This document shows positions 17,656-24,713 of a DNA stretch of 64,000 nt, one piece after another. A program made the translations under genes and the position numbers. Each line of letters starts with the position of its first letter. Position 1 is the stretch's first letter. The notes below the pieces were generated by a model. The model worked only from the letters and a program-made list of their open reading frames with translations, was not told the origin of the DNA and did no database searches. This DNA comes from Mycobacterium yunnanensis (GTDB lineage Bacteria > Actinomycetota > Actinomycetes > Mycobacteriales > Mycobacteriaceae): NCBI RefSeq assembly GCF_025823185.1, contig NZ_JACKVK010000011.1, forward strand, positions 372,615 through 436,614, written 5' to 3'.

Positions 17656-17739
17656 CTGCTCAACGTGCTCACGAGGACCGCGAGACTGGCTCCACCAACG
17701 CGGCCGTCCGTCAACCGCCAACGTCGCGGGGATTCTCAT

Positions 17740-17759
17740 GCTGACTGACGACAGTCAAC
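17740..17759. promoter_or_regulatory. inverted repeat GCTGACT-N6-AGTCAAC between convergent genes
   Basis: GCTGACT (17740-17746) and AGTCAAC (17753-17759) are complementary except for one position. The arms resemble those at 15191-15206, upstream of the neighbouring membrane operon. The site lies between the convergent ends of that operon and the TetR gene, so it could be a transcription terminator stem or a repressor site. Confidence 0.35.
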
Positions 17760-17771
17760 CCAGATCCACGG

Positions 17772-18383
17772 TCATTCGGTCGGGCAATACCCCACACCGC
17801 GAAGGGTCTGCTGGAGAAAGTCCTCGATCATGGACGCCTGGGTGGGCCATTGATCCGTCGCGATCAACAGCGCATAAAGCCCGAGGAGGAAGAAGATCGC
17901 ACTGTTCACGGAGTTGACGGACTGGTCGACGGTGTGGGACGCACGCGACCGCTCGATGACCGCGGCAACCTCGTCGATCAACGGGTGACTCTCATCCTCG
18001 TCGACCCTAGGCCTGCGTTGCGAGAAGTGCAGGGCCAGAAAGTCGTTGAACAGCACCGGGCCAAGGCGCCTCTCGAGGCCGGTCACCAGATTGATCGATT
18101 CGCGAAGTACCGACTCCAGATCGATTGCGGCGGAGATGAACCGGGCGATCTGGTTGGCGATTCGGCGTTCCTCCCGACGTTCTAGCTCTAGCAGGACGTG
18201 CTCTTTGGTCGGAAAGTGGAAGAAGAAGGTTCCGTGCGCAACGCCCGCTGCTGAGACGATGGCGGCAATTTCGGCGGCGGCGACGCCGGACCGCTTGAAC
18301 TCCGCCACCGCCGCACCCATGAGCCGCTCACGGGTCTGAATGCGGCGTATTTCACGCGAAGCGGGTGGTTGTGCGAAAGCCAT
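17772..18383 (-). CDS. TetR/AcrR family transcriptional regulator
   Basis: A 203-residue TetR-type regulator. The N-terminal DNA-binding domain spans about residues 15-60 ('RERLMGAAVAEFKRSG', then 'IVSAAGVAHGTFFFHFPTKEHVLLEL', the helix-turn-helix with its typical 'FFHFPTKE' end). The C-terminal ligand and dimer domain has 'VNSVNSAIFFLLGLYALLIATDQWP'. It is convergent with the 15260-17655 membrane operon. A TTGACT/AGTCA-type repeat occurs at both that operon's promoter and next to this gene, so it is the best local candidate for the operon's repressor (inference). The effector is unknown. Confidence 0.87.
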   Translation of the reverse strand: MAFAQPPASREIRRIQTRERLMGAAVAEFKRSGVAAAEIAAIVSAAGVAHGTFFFHFPTKEHVLLELERREERRIANQIARFISAAIDLESVLRESINLVTGLERRLGPVLFNDFLALHFSQRRPRVDEDESHPLIDEVAAVIERSRASHTVDQSVNSVNSAIFFLLGLYALLIATDQWPTQASMIEDFLQQTLRGVGYCPTE

Positions 18384-18762
18384 GATCGAAATCTATCGCT
18401 TATCGGTTGCCCCGCGGTTGGGGTCAGCGACGAAGAGGGTGTCGTGTCGGCGCCCTGAGAGGCGGGTCGAAGAGATTCCACGGGCTGATCGAGGTCAGTC
18501 GGCCACCGTCCAGCGGCCCTGGCCCGTCGCCCGGCCCCCGTCTCCTAGGATCCGGCTCTGGCAACCCATCCGGGCATCTCATGCCCCTTGGCGCACCGAC
18601 CTCGTCGCGATCCAGGCGTCGACTGGCATGGGCAATCCTGTGGTCTAGAAATCCTTTTCGAACCGACAACCGTGGTGGCCATACGGCCGCATGGCGTTCC
18701 GGGCAAAGCACAGCGGAGAAATTTCCCGTTACGGGCTCACGGGGGAAATGAGGTTCTAAAAT
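18384..18762. other. 379-base intergenic region without a supported gene
   Basis: This divergent spacer lies between the TetR gene (start 18383) and the exported protein gene (start 18763). Open frames here have no family-like features and look like chance frames. It must hold the promoters of both genes, but I see no strong palindrome or convincing -35/-10 pair. Confidence 0.6.
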
Positions 18763-19251
18763 ATGGAAATGAGCTTTCCGCGATGTCGCCCGCCACGACA
18801 GCCGTGCCGCGGTCGGAGCCGCGCAGCGCTCTCGGCCGAGCTGCTCACGACGGGACTGGTGCTTGGCATCGGGATCGTCACCCCCGTTGCCCAGGCCGAC
18901 GACGAACCGCCAACCGGTCCGCCGTTGCACTCGGTGAAGTACACCGTCTTCTCCGAGACCCCGTTCCGCAACGCCGAGATCTACTATCACGCCGTCGATC
19001 CGCCGAATTTCGCCGAATACAGCCACGACCCCTACGTCTTCACCCCGAACGCCGAGGCCGACCTCGGCCCCAATCAGCAGTGGACCATGGACGTGCTATT
19101 GGCAAACCCCGACGACTGGGCAATGGTCACAGTGACGAGCCTGGATTCACCGAAGCGGCCAAACTTCCACTGCGTGCTCGCCGTCGACGGCAAAGTAGTG
19201 GTCGCCAACCAGGGACCGGTGGGAGCACTGTGTTCGATACGGAATTACTAG
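18763..19251 (+). CDS. small exported protein, MmpS-like fold
   Basis: A 162-residue protein with a basic N-terminus, a hydrophobic core ('LLTTGLVLGIGIVTPVAQA') and a probable signal-peptidase site before 'DDEPPTG'. The mature part (about 110 residues) has the layout of the MmpS extracytoplasmic domain: 'VKYTVFSET', a central tryptophan, 'HCVLAVDGKVVVANQ' and a final 'GALCSIRNY', with the two cysteines in MmpS-like positions. MmpS proteins assist MmpL lipid exporters; no mmpL gene is nearby, so the role is open. Its stop codon overlaps the convergent TetR stop (19248-19251). ATG 18769 is an alternative start. Confidence 0.65.
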   Translation: MEMSFPRCRPPRQPCRGRSRAALSAELLTTGLVLGIGIVTPVAQADDEPPTGPPLHSVKYTVFSETPFRNAEIYYHAVDPPNFAEYSHDPYVFTPNAEADLGPNQQWTMDVLLANPDDWAMVTVTSLDSPKRPNFHCVLAVDGKVVVANQGPVGALCSIRNY

Positions 19252-19880
19252 TGTTCGACCGCGGCGCTCACGCCACGTGCAGCATCGTGGTCGGATACGC
19301 GCTCGCCCTCCATGCGGCGCAACCACGACTCGCAGAAGGCGAGCGTCTCCGCATGGCCGCTCGACATTCCGAGTGCCTGCTCCATGACCAGCACGCGCGA
19401 CACGCTCGTCGCGAACACCGCCCATACCACCGGTGGCACGTCGGACACCTCGTAGCCGTAGCGACGCAGCGCGGTCGCCATCGCGTCTACCTGCTGCGCG
19501 CGAAACTGCTCGGCATACGCGCCGATCTCGGCCCGCAATGCCTTTCGGTGGTTGGCCAAGCCCATGAACTCCATGGTCAGCTGGGTGCCGGTTGGATCGA
19601 TGCCGAATTCCCAGAGCGCCCACAACGGCTGCGGCGAGTCGAGCGCGCGCGCCTGCACCTCGAGGCCTTGGACGGCGCGCCGACGAAAGATCTCGATGAA
19701 CATCTCGTCCATCGTGCGGAAGTAGTAATGCACGAGTTGGGGCTTCAGACCGGCTTGCTCGGCGACGCGCCTCGACGTCACGGCCGCATATCCGTCCTGC
19801 AGCATCAACCGCTCGGCCGCGTCGAGCAGCACGGCCCGATTCTTGGCCTCGGGTCCCGCGACCCTTCGATCCGATGCCAC
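19248..19880 (-). CDS. TetR/AcrR family transcriptional regulator
   Basis: A 210-residue TetR-type regulator with a well-formed N-terminal HTH ('NRAVLLDAAERLMLQDGYAAVTSRRVAEQAGLKPQLVHYYF', roughly residues 15-55) and a helical ligand-binding part. The start is placed at GTG 19880 because GGAGGGAGG lies just upstream; GTG 19898 is in frame but precedes that ribosome site. It is divergent from the P450 gene at 20085. The 204-base spacer contains a near-perfect 22-base palindrome (19973-19994), the likely operator for this protein and hence for the P450. The effector is unknown. Confidence 0.88.
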   Translation of the reverse strand: MASDRRVAGPEAKNRAVLLDAAERLMLQDGYAAVTSRRVAEQAGLKPQLVHYYFRTMDEMFIEIFRRRAVQGLEVQARALDSPQPLWALWEFGIDPTGTQLTMEFMGLANHRKALRAEIGAYAEQFRAQQVDAMATALRRYGYEVSDVPPVVWAVFATSVSRVLVMEQALGMSSGHAETLAFCESWLRRMEGERVSDHDAARGVSAAVEH

Positions 19881-19953
19881 GCCGCCACCTCCCTCCACCT
19901 TCGTTTGACAGTGCCTCCCAGGCGAATGGTAGGCGCGGCGCCCTCAGATCCCC

Positions 19954-19994
19954 TTGACCGGGCCACCCCGCAATGCTAAGCATGTGCTCAGCAT
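19954..19994 (+). promoter_or_regulatory. P450 promoter with tandem TGCTnAGCA operator
   Basis: TTGACC (19954-19959) is followed after 17 bases by a weak -10-like TAAGCA. Overlapping it, TGCTAAGCA-TG-TGCTCAGCA (19974-19993) contains two 9-base palindromes that together form a 22-base palindrome (19973-19994) with one mismatch. It lies between the TetR gene (start 19880) and the P450 (start 20085), which fits autoregulation and P450 repression by this TetR. Confidence 0.6.
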
Positions 19995-20084
19995 CTATGG
20001 CAACCCAGGTCGTGCGGCCGTGAATCCACGACTCGCCCAACCTCATCCGTCGCCCTCTCGGGCACTGGAAGGATCTTCTCGATC

Positions 20085-21371
20085 ATGACCGCAGACTTCG
20101 ACACCGTCGACTACTTCACCGACCAGTCGTTGGTGCCGGATCCGCATCCGTACTTCGATCACCTGCGTAGCAAGTGCCCGGTGGTCCGCGAGCCCAACTA
20201 CGGGGTCCTCGCCATCACCGGATACGACGAGGCGAACACCGTACTGAAGGACACCGACACCTACTCGTCGTGCATTGCGGTTGCCGGGCCGTTCCCACCG
20301 TTGCCGTTCACCCCCGAGGGTGACGACATCACCGCCCAGATCTCCGAGCATCGGCAACTGATGCCGATGTTCGAGCACATGGTCACCATGGACCCACCCG
20401 ACCACACCAACGCCCGCTCGTTGCTCAACCGGCTGCTCACGCCCAGCCGACTGAAGGAGAACGAGGCGTTCATGTGGCGGCTGGCCGACGAGTGCCTCGA
20501 CGACATCGTCTCCCACGGCAAGTGTGAATTCCTGTCCGCCTATGCAAAGCCGTTCTCGCTGTTGGTCATTGCCGACCTCCTCGGGGTGCCACACGAAGAC
20601 CACGACGAATTCCGAACGGTCCTCGGCGCCCCGCGTCCCGGCGCGACGGTGGGATCACTCCAAGGCGAGCTGGTGGCGACCAACCCTCTGGCCTGGCTCG
20701 ACGACAAGTTCGTCGCCTACCTCGAGGACCGCCGTGAGAGCCCTCGCGACGACGTGCTGACCGCGCTGGCCACGGCCAAGTTCCCCGACGGGTCGACTCC
20801 GCCCGTCATCGAGGTCGCCCGGTCGGCCACGTTCCTGTTCGCAGCCGGCCAGGAGACCACGACGAAACTGCTGTCGGCGTCGATCAAGGTCCTTGGCGAC
20901 CGCCCCGACATTCAGGACACGCTGCGTAAGGATCGAAGCCGCATACCTGTCTTCGTCGAGGAAGCGCTGCGCATGGACGCGCCGGTCAAGAGTCAGTTCC
21001 GGCTCGCCAAGAAGAACACCGTCCTCAACGGCACCGACGTTCCCGCCGGCACCACGATGATGGTGTGCCCGGGAGCGGTCAACCGCGATCCGGCCCGCTT
21101 CGAGAATCCCCACGAATTCAACCTCGATCGGAAGAACGTCCGCGAACACATCGCCTTCGGGCGCGGTGTGCACTCGTGCCCCGGTGGTCCACTGGCCCGG
21201 GTCGAGGGCCGGGTGTCGATGGAGCGAATCCTCGACCGGATGACCGACATTCGCATCGACGAGGAGAAGCATGGCCCCGCCGGCGACCGCAGCTACAACT
21301 ACGAGCCCACGTTCATCCTGCGCGGACTGACGGAGATCAACATCGAGTTCATGCCGGTGGTGTCGAGCTGA
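20085..21371 (+). CDS. cytochrome P450
   Basis: A 428-residue bacterial-type P450. The I-helix oxygen-activation motif is 'FLFAAGQETTTK', the ExxR motif is 'EEALRMD', and the heme loop 'FGRGVHSCPGGPLAR' places the ligand cysteine at about residue 365. The I-helix acid is Glu rather than the usual Asp ('AGQETT'). Soluble and class I-like, it needs a ferredoxin, but none is adjacent; ferredoxins at 37402, 49450 and 54111 could serve it. It is closely related over its whole length to the P450 at 54299-55573 ('DTYSSCIAVAGPFP' against 'DTFSSCISVTGPFP'). It is divergent from a TetR gene and probably repressed by it. It probably hydroxylates a hydrophobic substrate. Confidence 0.93.
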   Translation: MTADFDTVDYFTDQSLVPDPHPYFDHLRSKCPVVREPNYGVLAITGYDEANTVLKDTDTYSSCIAVAGPFPPLPFTPEGDDITAQISEHRQLMPMFEHMVTMDPPDHTNARSLLNRLLTPSRLKENEAFMWRLADECLDDIVSHGKCEFLSAYAKPFSLLVIADLLGVPHEDHDEFRTVLGAPRPGATVGSLQGELVATNPLAWLDDKFVAYLEDRRESPRDDVLTALATAKFPDGSTPPVIEVARSATFLFAAGQETTTKLLSASIKVLGDRPDIQDTLRKDRSRIPVFVEEALRMDAPVKSQFRLAKKNTVLNGTDVPAGTTMMVCPGAVNRDPARFENPHEFNLDRKNVREHIAFGRGVHSCPGGPLARVEGRVSMERILDRMTDIRIDEEKHGPAGDRSYNYEPTFILRGLTEINIEFMPVVSS

Positions 21372-21868
21372 CGGGCTCCGGTCGGAGGCGCACAGCAGCA
21401 CCGCTGCTGGGCGCATTGCTGGCTGCGGTGGCGACCGTGACGGCACCCGCCGCCAACGCCGCCCCGCACATGCCGCTGGGCAACTACGAGGTCCTCAACG
21501 ACCGCTGGAACGACCATTCGTGGATCTGGTCTGTGACGCACTCCTGCAACGACGACCCTGAATGCGGCACGTACTACGACGACCCGGTGCTGGCACCGCA
21601 CACCGACAATCTCAACGTGCTCGCAATCCCGCGGCCACTGAAGAGCCACCGCTTTCAGAACATCGCGTACTACGCCGACGGGCGGTACACGCTGACGGTG
21701 GACGTCGACGACGGGGTGCGCTGCGTGGGGTACAACCTGCCCTCGCACGACGTCTATTCGTGGGACGCCGCGACGCTTGCCGGAACGATTGACTCGACCT
21801 ACGACGCGGGGTGCTACGGGGCTCCTGGCGGGATCAGCACGTTTACCTTTAGCTTGCAACGGTATTGA
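21368..21868 (+). CDS. small exported protein, possible CTG start
   Basis: A 166-residue secreted protein with 'GSGRRRTAAPLLGALLAAVATVTAPAANA' as signal peptide (positions about 21374-21460) and a cysteine-containing mature domain ('LGNYEVLNDRWNDHSWIWSVTHSC', 'YTLTVDVDDGVRCVGYN', 'DAGCYGAPGG'). No ATG, GTG or TTG stands before the signal peptide in frame except far inside the P450 gene. The only sensible start is CTG 21368, which overlaps the P450 stop as CTGA; TTG 21416 would cut the signal peptide. It resembles the product of 22493-23002 in its pattern of Gly-Tyr and Cys residues. Function unknown; tight linkage suggests co-expression with the P450. Confidence 0.65.
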   Translation: MTGSGRRRTAAPLLGALLAAVATVTAPAANAAPHMPLGNYEVLNDRWNDHSWIWSVTHSCNDDPECGTYYDDPVLAPHTDNLNVLAIPRPLKSHRFQNIAYYADGRYTLTVDVDDGVRCVGYNLPSHDVYSWDAATLAGTIDSTYDAGCYGAPGGISTFTFSLQRY

Positions 21869-21870
21869 TC

Positions 21871-21885
21871 GTCCCCGCCGGGGAC
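21871..21885. terminator. stem-loop between convergent genes
   Basis: GTCCCCG-C-CGGGGAC is a perfect inverted repeat in the 17-base gap between two convergent stop codons (21868 and 21886). There is no T-tract, so it may act as a weak bidirectional terminator or 3'-end stabiliser. Confidence 0.45.
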
Positions 21886-22290
21886 TCAGATGTCGCCACG
21901 CGTCCAGGTGCTGGCGCCGTTACGGGCGTCGCACGACAGGAATAGTCCGTCGGGCGCCTGGGCCATCTCGCCGTCGCGGCCCGAACAGTTGCTGCCTTCG
22001 AGCTTGACGCCACGCAGTTCGGTGGAGCGGAACCACCGCGGTGCGTACCGGCGCGGCGATCCGCAGAACACCACCCTGCCCCAATCCGTCACTCCAAAAA
22101 CGTAATACGTCGTCTGCTCACACGGTGCGCCAAGAACCGCTCCCGGCTGGATGCCCGGGACGCAGGCCGGTTCGTTGCAGGACGTCGGGTCGTCGGCGGG
22201 TGCTGGATCAGCGGGATCGGCCGCGGCGGGCGGCGCCCCGGCCAGAGCGGCGATCAGCAACCCGGCCGCGACACCCATGGCAATGCGCAC
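21886..22290 (-). CDS. small exported cysteine-containing protein
   Basis: A 134-residue protein with a clear signal peptide ('MRIAMGVAAGLLIAALAGAPPAAA', cleavage near residue 24), a short Pro/Asp-rich linker and a mature part with cysteines ('TSCNEPACVPG', 'GAPCEQTTYYVFG', 'VVFCGSPRRYAPRW', 'GSNCSGRDGEMA', 'LFLSCDARNG') that could form three disulfides. The pattern 'APDGLFLSCDARNG' looks like a secreted mycobacterial protein family, but I cannot name it. It is convergent with the exported protein at 21368 across a stem-loop, and divergent from the exported protein at 22493. Confidence 0.7.
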   Translation of the reverse strand: MRIAMGVAAGLLIAALAGAPPAAADPADPAPADDPTSCNEPACVPGIQPGAVLGAPCEQTTYYVFGVTDWGRVVFCGSPRRYAPRWFRSTELRGVKLEGSNCSGRDGEMAQAPDGLFLSCDARNGASTWTRGDI

Positions 22291-22492
22291 CCCCAGATTG
22301 TGTCATGCGCAGCGCCGGAATTCACCTGATCCACGGCATGCCTTCGACCCCGTGAGCCACGTACCGGCAACTACGCGGCGAACGCCGATACCGAACCAGT
22401 GTGAAGTGTTATCCTCTGCCACAGAACGGTATTGCCGCGGCGACGCCCGTCGCCGCACATCACCTGCCGCAACTAATCGACGAGGGGTGGCC

Positions 22493-23002
22493 GTGGGCAC
22501 ATCCGAATACCTCGCCGGAGTAGTGCTGATCGTCGGAACCTCCGTCGCGCTGGCGGCGCCAGCCACCGCGGACTACGAGCAGTACGCCATGAACGGCACC
22601 TACTCCGTCGTCTCCAATGGCGAGTGGGCCAGGATGAACGACCGCTACCAGGACGAGCCGACGGTGCGTAGCACCTGGACCGTCACCTCCACCTGCACCA
22701 CGGCGCTGACATGCGCAGGCAAGGTGACGAGTTCGCTGGGGTGGACCGAGGACATCTACACCACCTCGGGTGCCAACTGGTTCGTCAAGCACTATGTGCC
22801 GGAATGGATTCCGTGTCCCGACGGCGGAACGGCGCCGGGGTTGCAGGTCTACCACATCTATCCGGCCAACGACGACGGCCTCGTCCAAAACGTCTCGGAC
22901 ACGTGGCTGGGCGACGACGTGACGACCGGTCCCAGCGGCAATTGTGGCCGCAGCAAGTCGCTTGTCCTCTCCCTGCCGGTCAAGATCCTCAAGATTTCCT
23001 GA
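22493..23002 (+). CDS. small exported protein
   Basis: A 169-residue protein. GTG 22493 is preceded by GAGGGG five bases upstream; GTG 22487 is an alternative. A signal peptide ('LAGVVLIVGTSVALAAPATA') is followed by a mature domain 'MNGTYSVVSNGEWARMNDRY...STWTVTSTCTTALTCAG' with two Cys pairs ('WIPCPDG', 'GNCGRS'). The 'G-x-Y-x-V' opening followed by 'W-x-VTSTC' also occurs in the product of 21368-21868, so the two are probably distant paralogs. It is convergent with the mce operon. Function unknown; such proteins are common in mycobacteria and are secreted or surface-retained. Confidence 0.72.
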   Translation: MGTSEYLAGVVLIVGTSVALAAPATADYEQYAMNGTYSVVSNGEWARMNDRYQDEPTVRSTWTVTSTCTTALTCAGKVTSSLGWTEDIYTTSGANWFVKHYVPEWIPCPDGGTAPGLQVYHIYPANDDGLVQNVSDTWLGDDVTTGPSGNCGRSKSLVLSLPVKILKIS

Positions 23003-23003
23003 C

Positions 23004-23021
23004 CGGCCCTGACCTGGGCCG
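23004..23021. terminator. stem-loop terminator between the exported-protein gene and mceF
   Basis: CGGCCC (23004-23009) and GGGCCG (23016-23021) form a 6-base GC-rich stem with a 6-base loop, followed on the plus strand by TTTC. It fills the 22-base gap between the convergent stops at 23002 and 23025. Confidence 0.5.
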
Positions 23022-23024
23022 TTT

Positions 23025-24713
23025 CTAGTGCGGCAGCAGATCCTGCCACGTCTGCGGAAGTGGGTTCGCAACCGCCAGGTTGGTCACCGTGTACACCTTG
23101 CCGTCCGTACCCACGTACTCACCCGTCCGCGGGTTGTACTGCGTGACCGCGATCTTCGGTGCCGCCCCAGCACTGCCTGTGAAGGCGCTCGGCGCCACGG
23201 GTGACGCGCCACCGTCGCCGACCGGAGGCACGGGGACGGACGCCTGCTCCGGCGGGGCCGGCGGAGCAGGCGGGGTGGCGGCCGGAGCGGGTGGAATGGG
23301 TTGGCCATTCAGCGAATTGCCGTCCGGAGGCGGTGGCGCGACCGGTACTTCCAAGGGCGACACGGGGGCGCCGCTCGGTGGGGTGCCGGACGGCACGGCG
23401 CCGGGCGGCAGCGGCGTACCCTGAACCGGCGCGTGAATGTCGTCGTTGAGCGTGGCGCGATCGTCGAGCGGAATGCCCTGGGCGATCAAGCTGGGGTCGA
23501 GCGGTACGGGCCCCAACACGTGCTGACGCATGGCCAGTGGCTGATATGGCTTGTCGCTGTTGCAAATGGCGATGGTGGGGGCGCGCTTACCCGGCTTTCT
23601 GATGCAGGGGAAGTTGCGGGCGCCGCGCACGGCGATGGGCGAATCCTGCGGAAGTTTGCAGTACAACCCGTCGGGGGTGTCGATGTCGGACACGTCGTCC
23701 GGCGATCGCCACGACGACGGCGGCAGGAAGCCAACGGTACAGGCCGGAGGATCGTTGACGGTGATGGCGAAGTCACCGCGCGCTTGCCCCGTGGAGTCAG
23801 ACGTACTCGAATAACTTTGCTGCTGTGCGATGTACGGCGGTAGGAGCACCAAGAGCTGCTCGAGTGAAGCGTTGTAGGTCATGAGGATCTCGCCGACCGT
23901 ACTCAGATTGCCGAGCAGGACGGGCAGCGTCGGCTTGAGGTCGTTCAACAACCCGGACACCTCGTCGCCAAAGCCGGGGAAGGTCCGCAGCACCGTTCGC
24001 AACTGAGGGTCGTCCTTGACCAACTGCCCCGTGACCCCGGAGAGGCTGCGCGCCCACGTCCGTATCGAATCGGCCCCCTGGGCCTGACCTTCGAGCAGTG
24101 GCCGTGCGTCGTCGGCGAGTGCTCGCGTCTGCCCGGCGGCGCCGTTGAGGTCGGCGCTCAGGGACGCACCCGAATCCAGCAGCGATCCAAAGTCCTCACC
24201 GGCGCCGTCGAGCCCCTTGTAGGTCTCGTTCAGCAGATCGGCCAGCCGGTCCTTGGGGAACGTGCCGACCAGGGTGTTCACCTTGTCCAGCACCGGGCCG
24301 ATGGGTGTGGGAATGGTCGCGTTCTGTCTGGTGATGACGGCGCCATCTTGCAGATAGGGCCCGGAGTCGGTACGCGGCATCAAGTCGACGTACTGTTCCC
24401 CGACCGCCGACACGCTCTTGACGCTCGCCTCCAGATCGGCGGGAATCTTGGGCGACGTGGCGATCGACATCGTCGCCATCGCACCGTCCGACGTCAACCG
24501 TACGTCGGTGACCTTGCCGACCTCGACGCCTCGGTAGGTCACGTTGCTCAACGGGTAGAGGCCACCACTGCTCGGCAATTCAACTGTGACGGTGAGCCTT
24601 CCGATACCCAACAGGGTAGGCGCCTGCAGGTAGGAGACGGCCATGACCGACAGCCCGACGATCGACGCCACCGTGAAGATCGCCAATTGGGTCTTGATGA
24701 ACCGTGTCAGCAT
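23025..24713 (-). CDS. mceF: MCE family protein MceF
   Basis: A 562-residue last subunit of the Mce lipid importer. It has an N-terminal membrane anchor ('QLAIFTVASIVGLSVMAVSYL'), the MCE domain ('GGLYPLSNVTYRGVEVGKVTDVRL', about residues 40-115, ending 'VSAVGEQYVDLMP'), a long helical region and a Pro/Ala-rich C-terminal tail of about 120 residues. The length is close to that of Mce4F. It contributes to the hexameric MCE needle that carries lipids across the periplasm. It overlaps the stop of mceE by one base (TGATG). It is the last gene of the operon; no Mce-associated gene follows it. Confidence 0.9.
   Translation of the reverse strand: MLTRFIKTQLAIFTVASIVGLSVMAVSYLQAPTLLGIGRLTVTVELPSSGGLYPLSNVTYRGVEVGKVTDVRLTSDGAMATMSIATSPKIPADLEASVKSVSAVGEQYVDLMPRTDSGPYLQDGAVITRQNATIPTPIGPVLDKVNTLVGTFPKDRLADLLNETYKGLDGAGEDFGSLLDSGASLSADLNGAAGQTRALADDARPLLEGQAQGADSIRTWARSLSGVTGQLVKDDPQLRTVLRTFPGFGDEVSGLLNDLKPTLPVLLGNLSTVGEILMTYNASLEQLLVLLPPYIAQQQSYSSTSDSTGQARGDFAITVNDPPACTVGFLPPSSWRSPDDVSDIDTPDGLYCKLPQDSPIAVRGARNFPCIRKPGKRAPTIAICNSDKPYQPLAMRQHVLGPVPLDPSLIAQGIPLDDRATLNDDIHAPVQGTPLPPGAVPSGTPPSGAPVSPLEVPVAPPPPDGNSLNGQPIPPAPAATPPAPPAPPEQASVPVPPVGDGGASPVAPSAFTGSAGAAPKIAVTQYNPRTGEYVGTDGKVYTVTNLAVANPLPQTWQDLLPH

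Noticed and set aside
17740..17759. Reading the GCTGACT/AGTCAAC repeat as a certain terminator
   Set aside because: It lacks a GC-rich stem and T-tract, and its arms resemble the promoter repeat at 15191, so a regulatory role is equally likely.
18424..19026. A 200-residue minus-strand open frame covering the 18.4-18.8 kb spacer
   Set aside because: It overlaps the exported-protein gene in antisense, has no recognisable domain, and shows no credible ribosome site.
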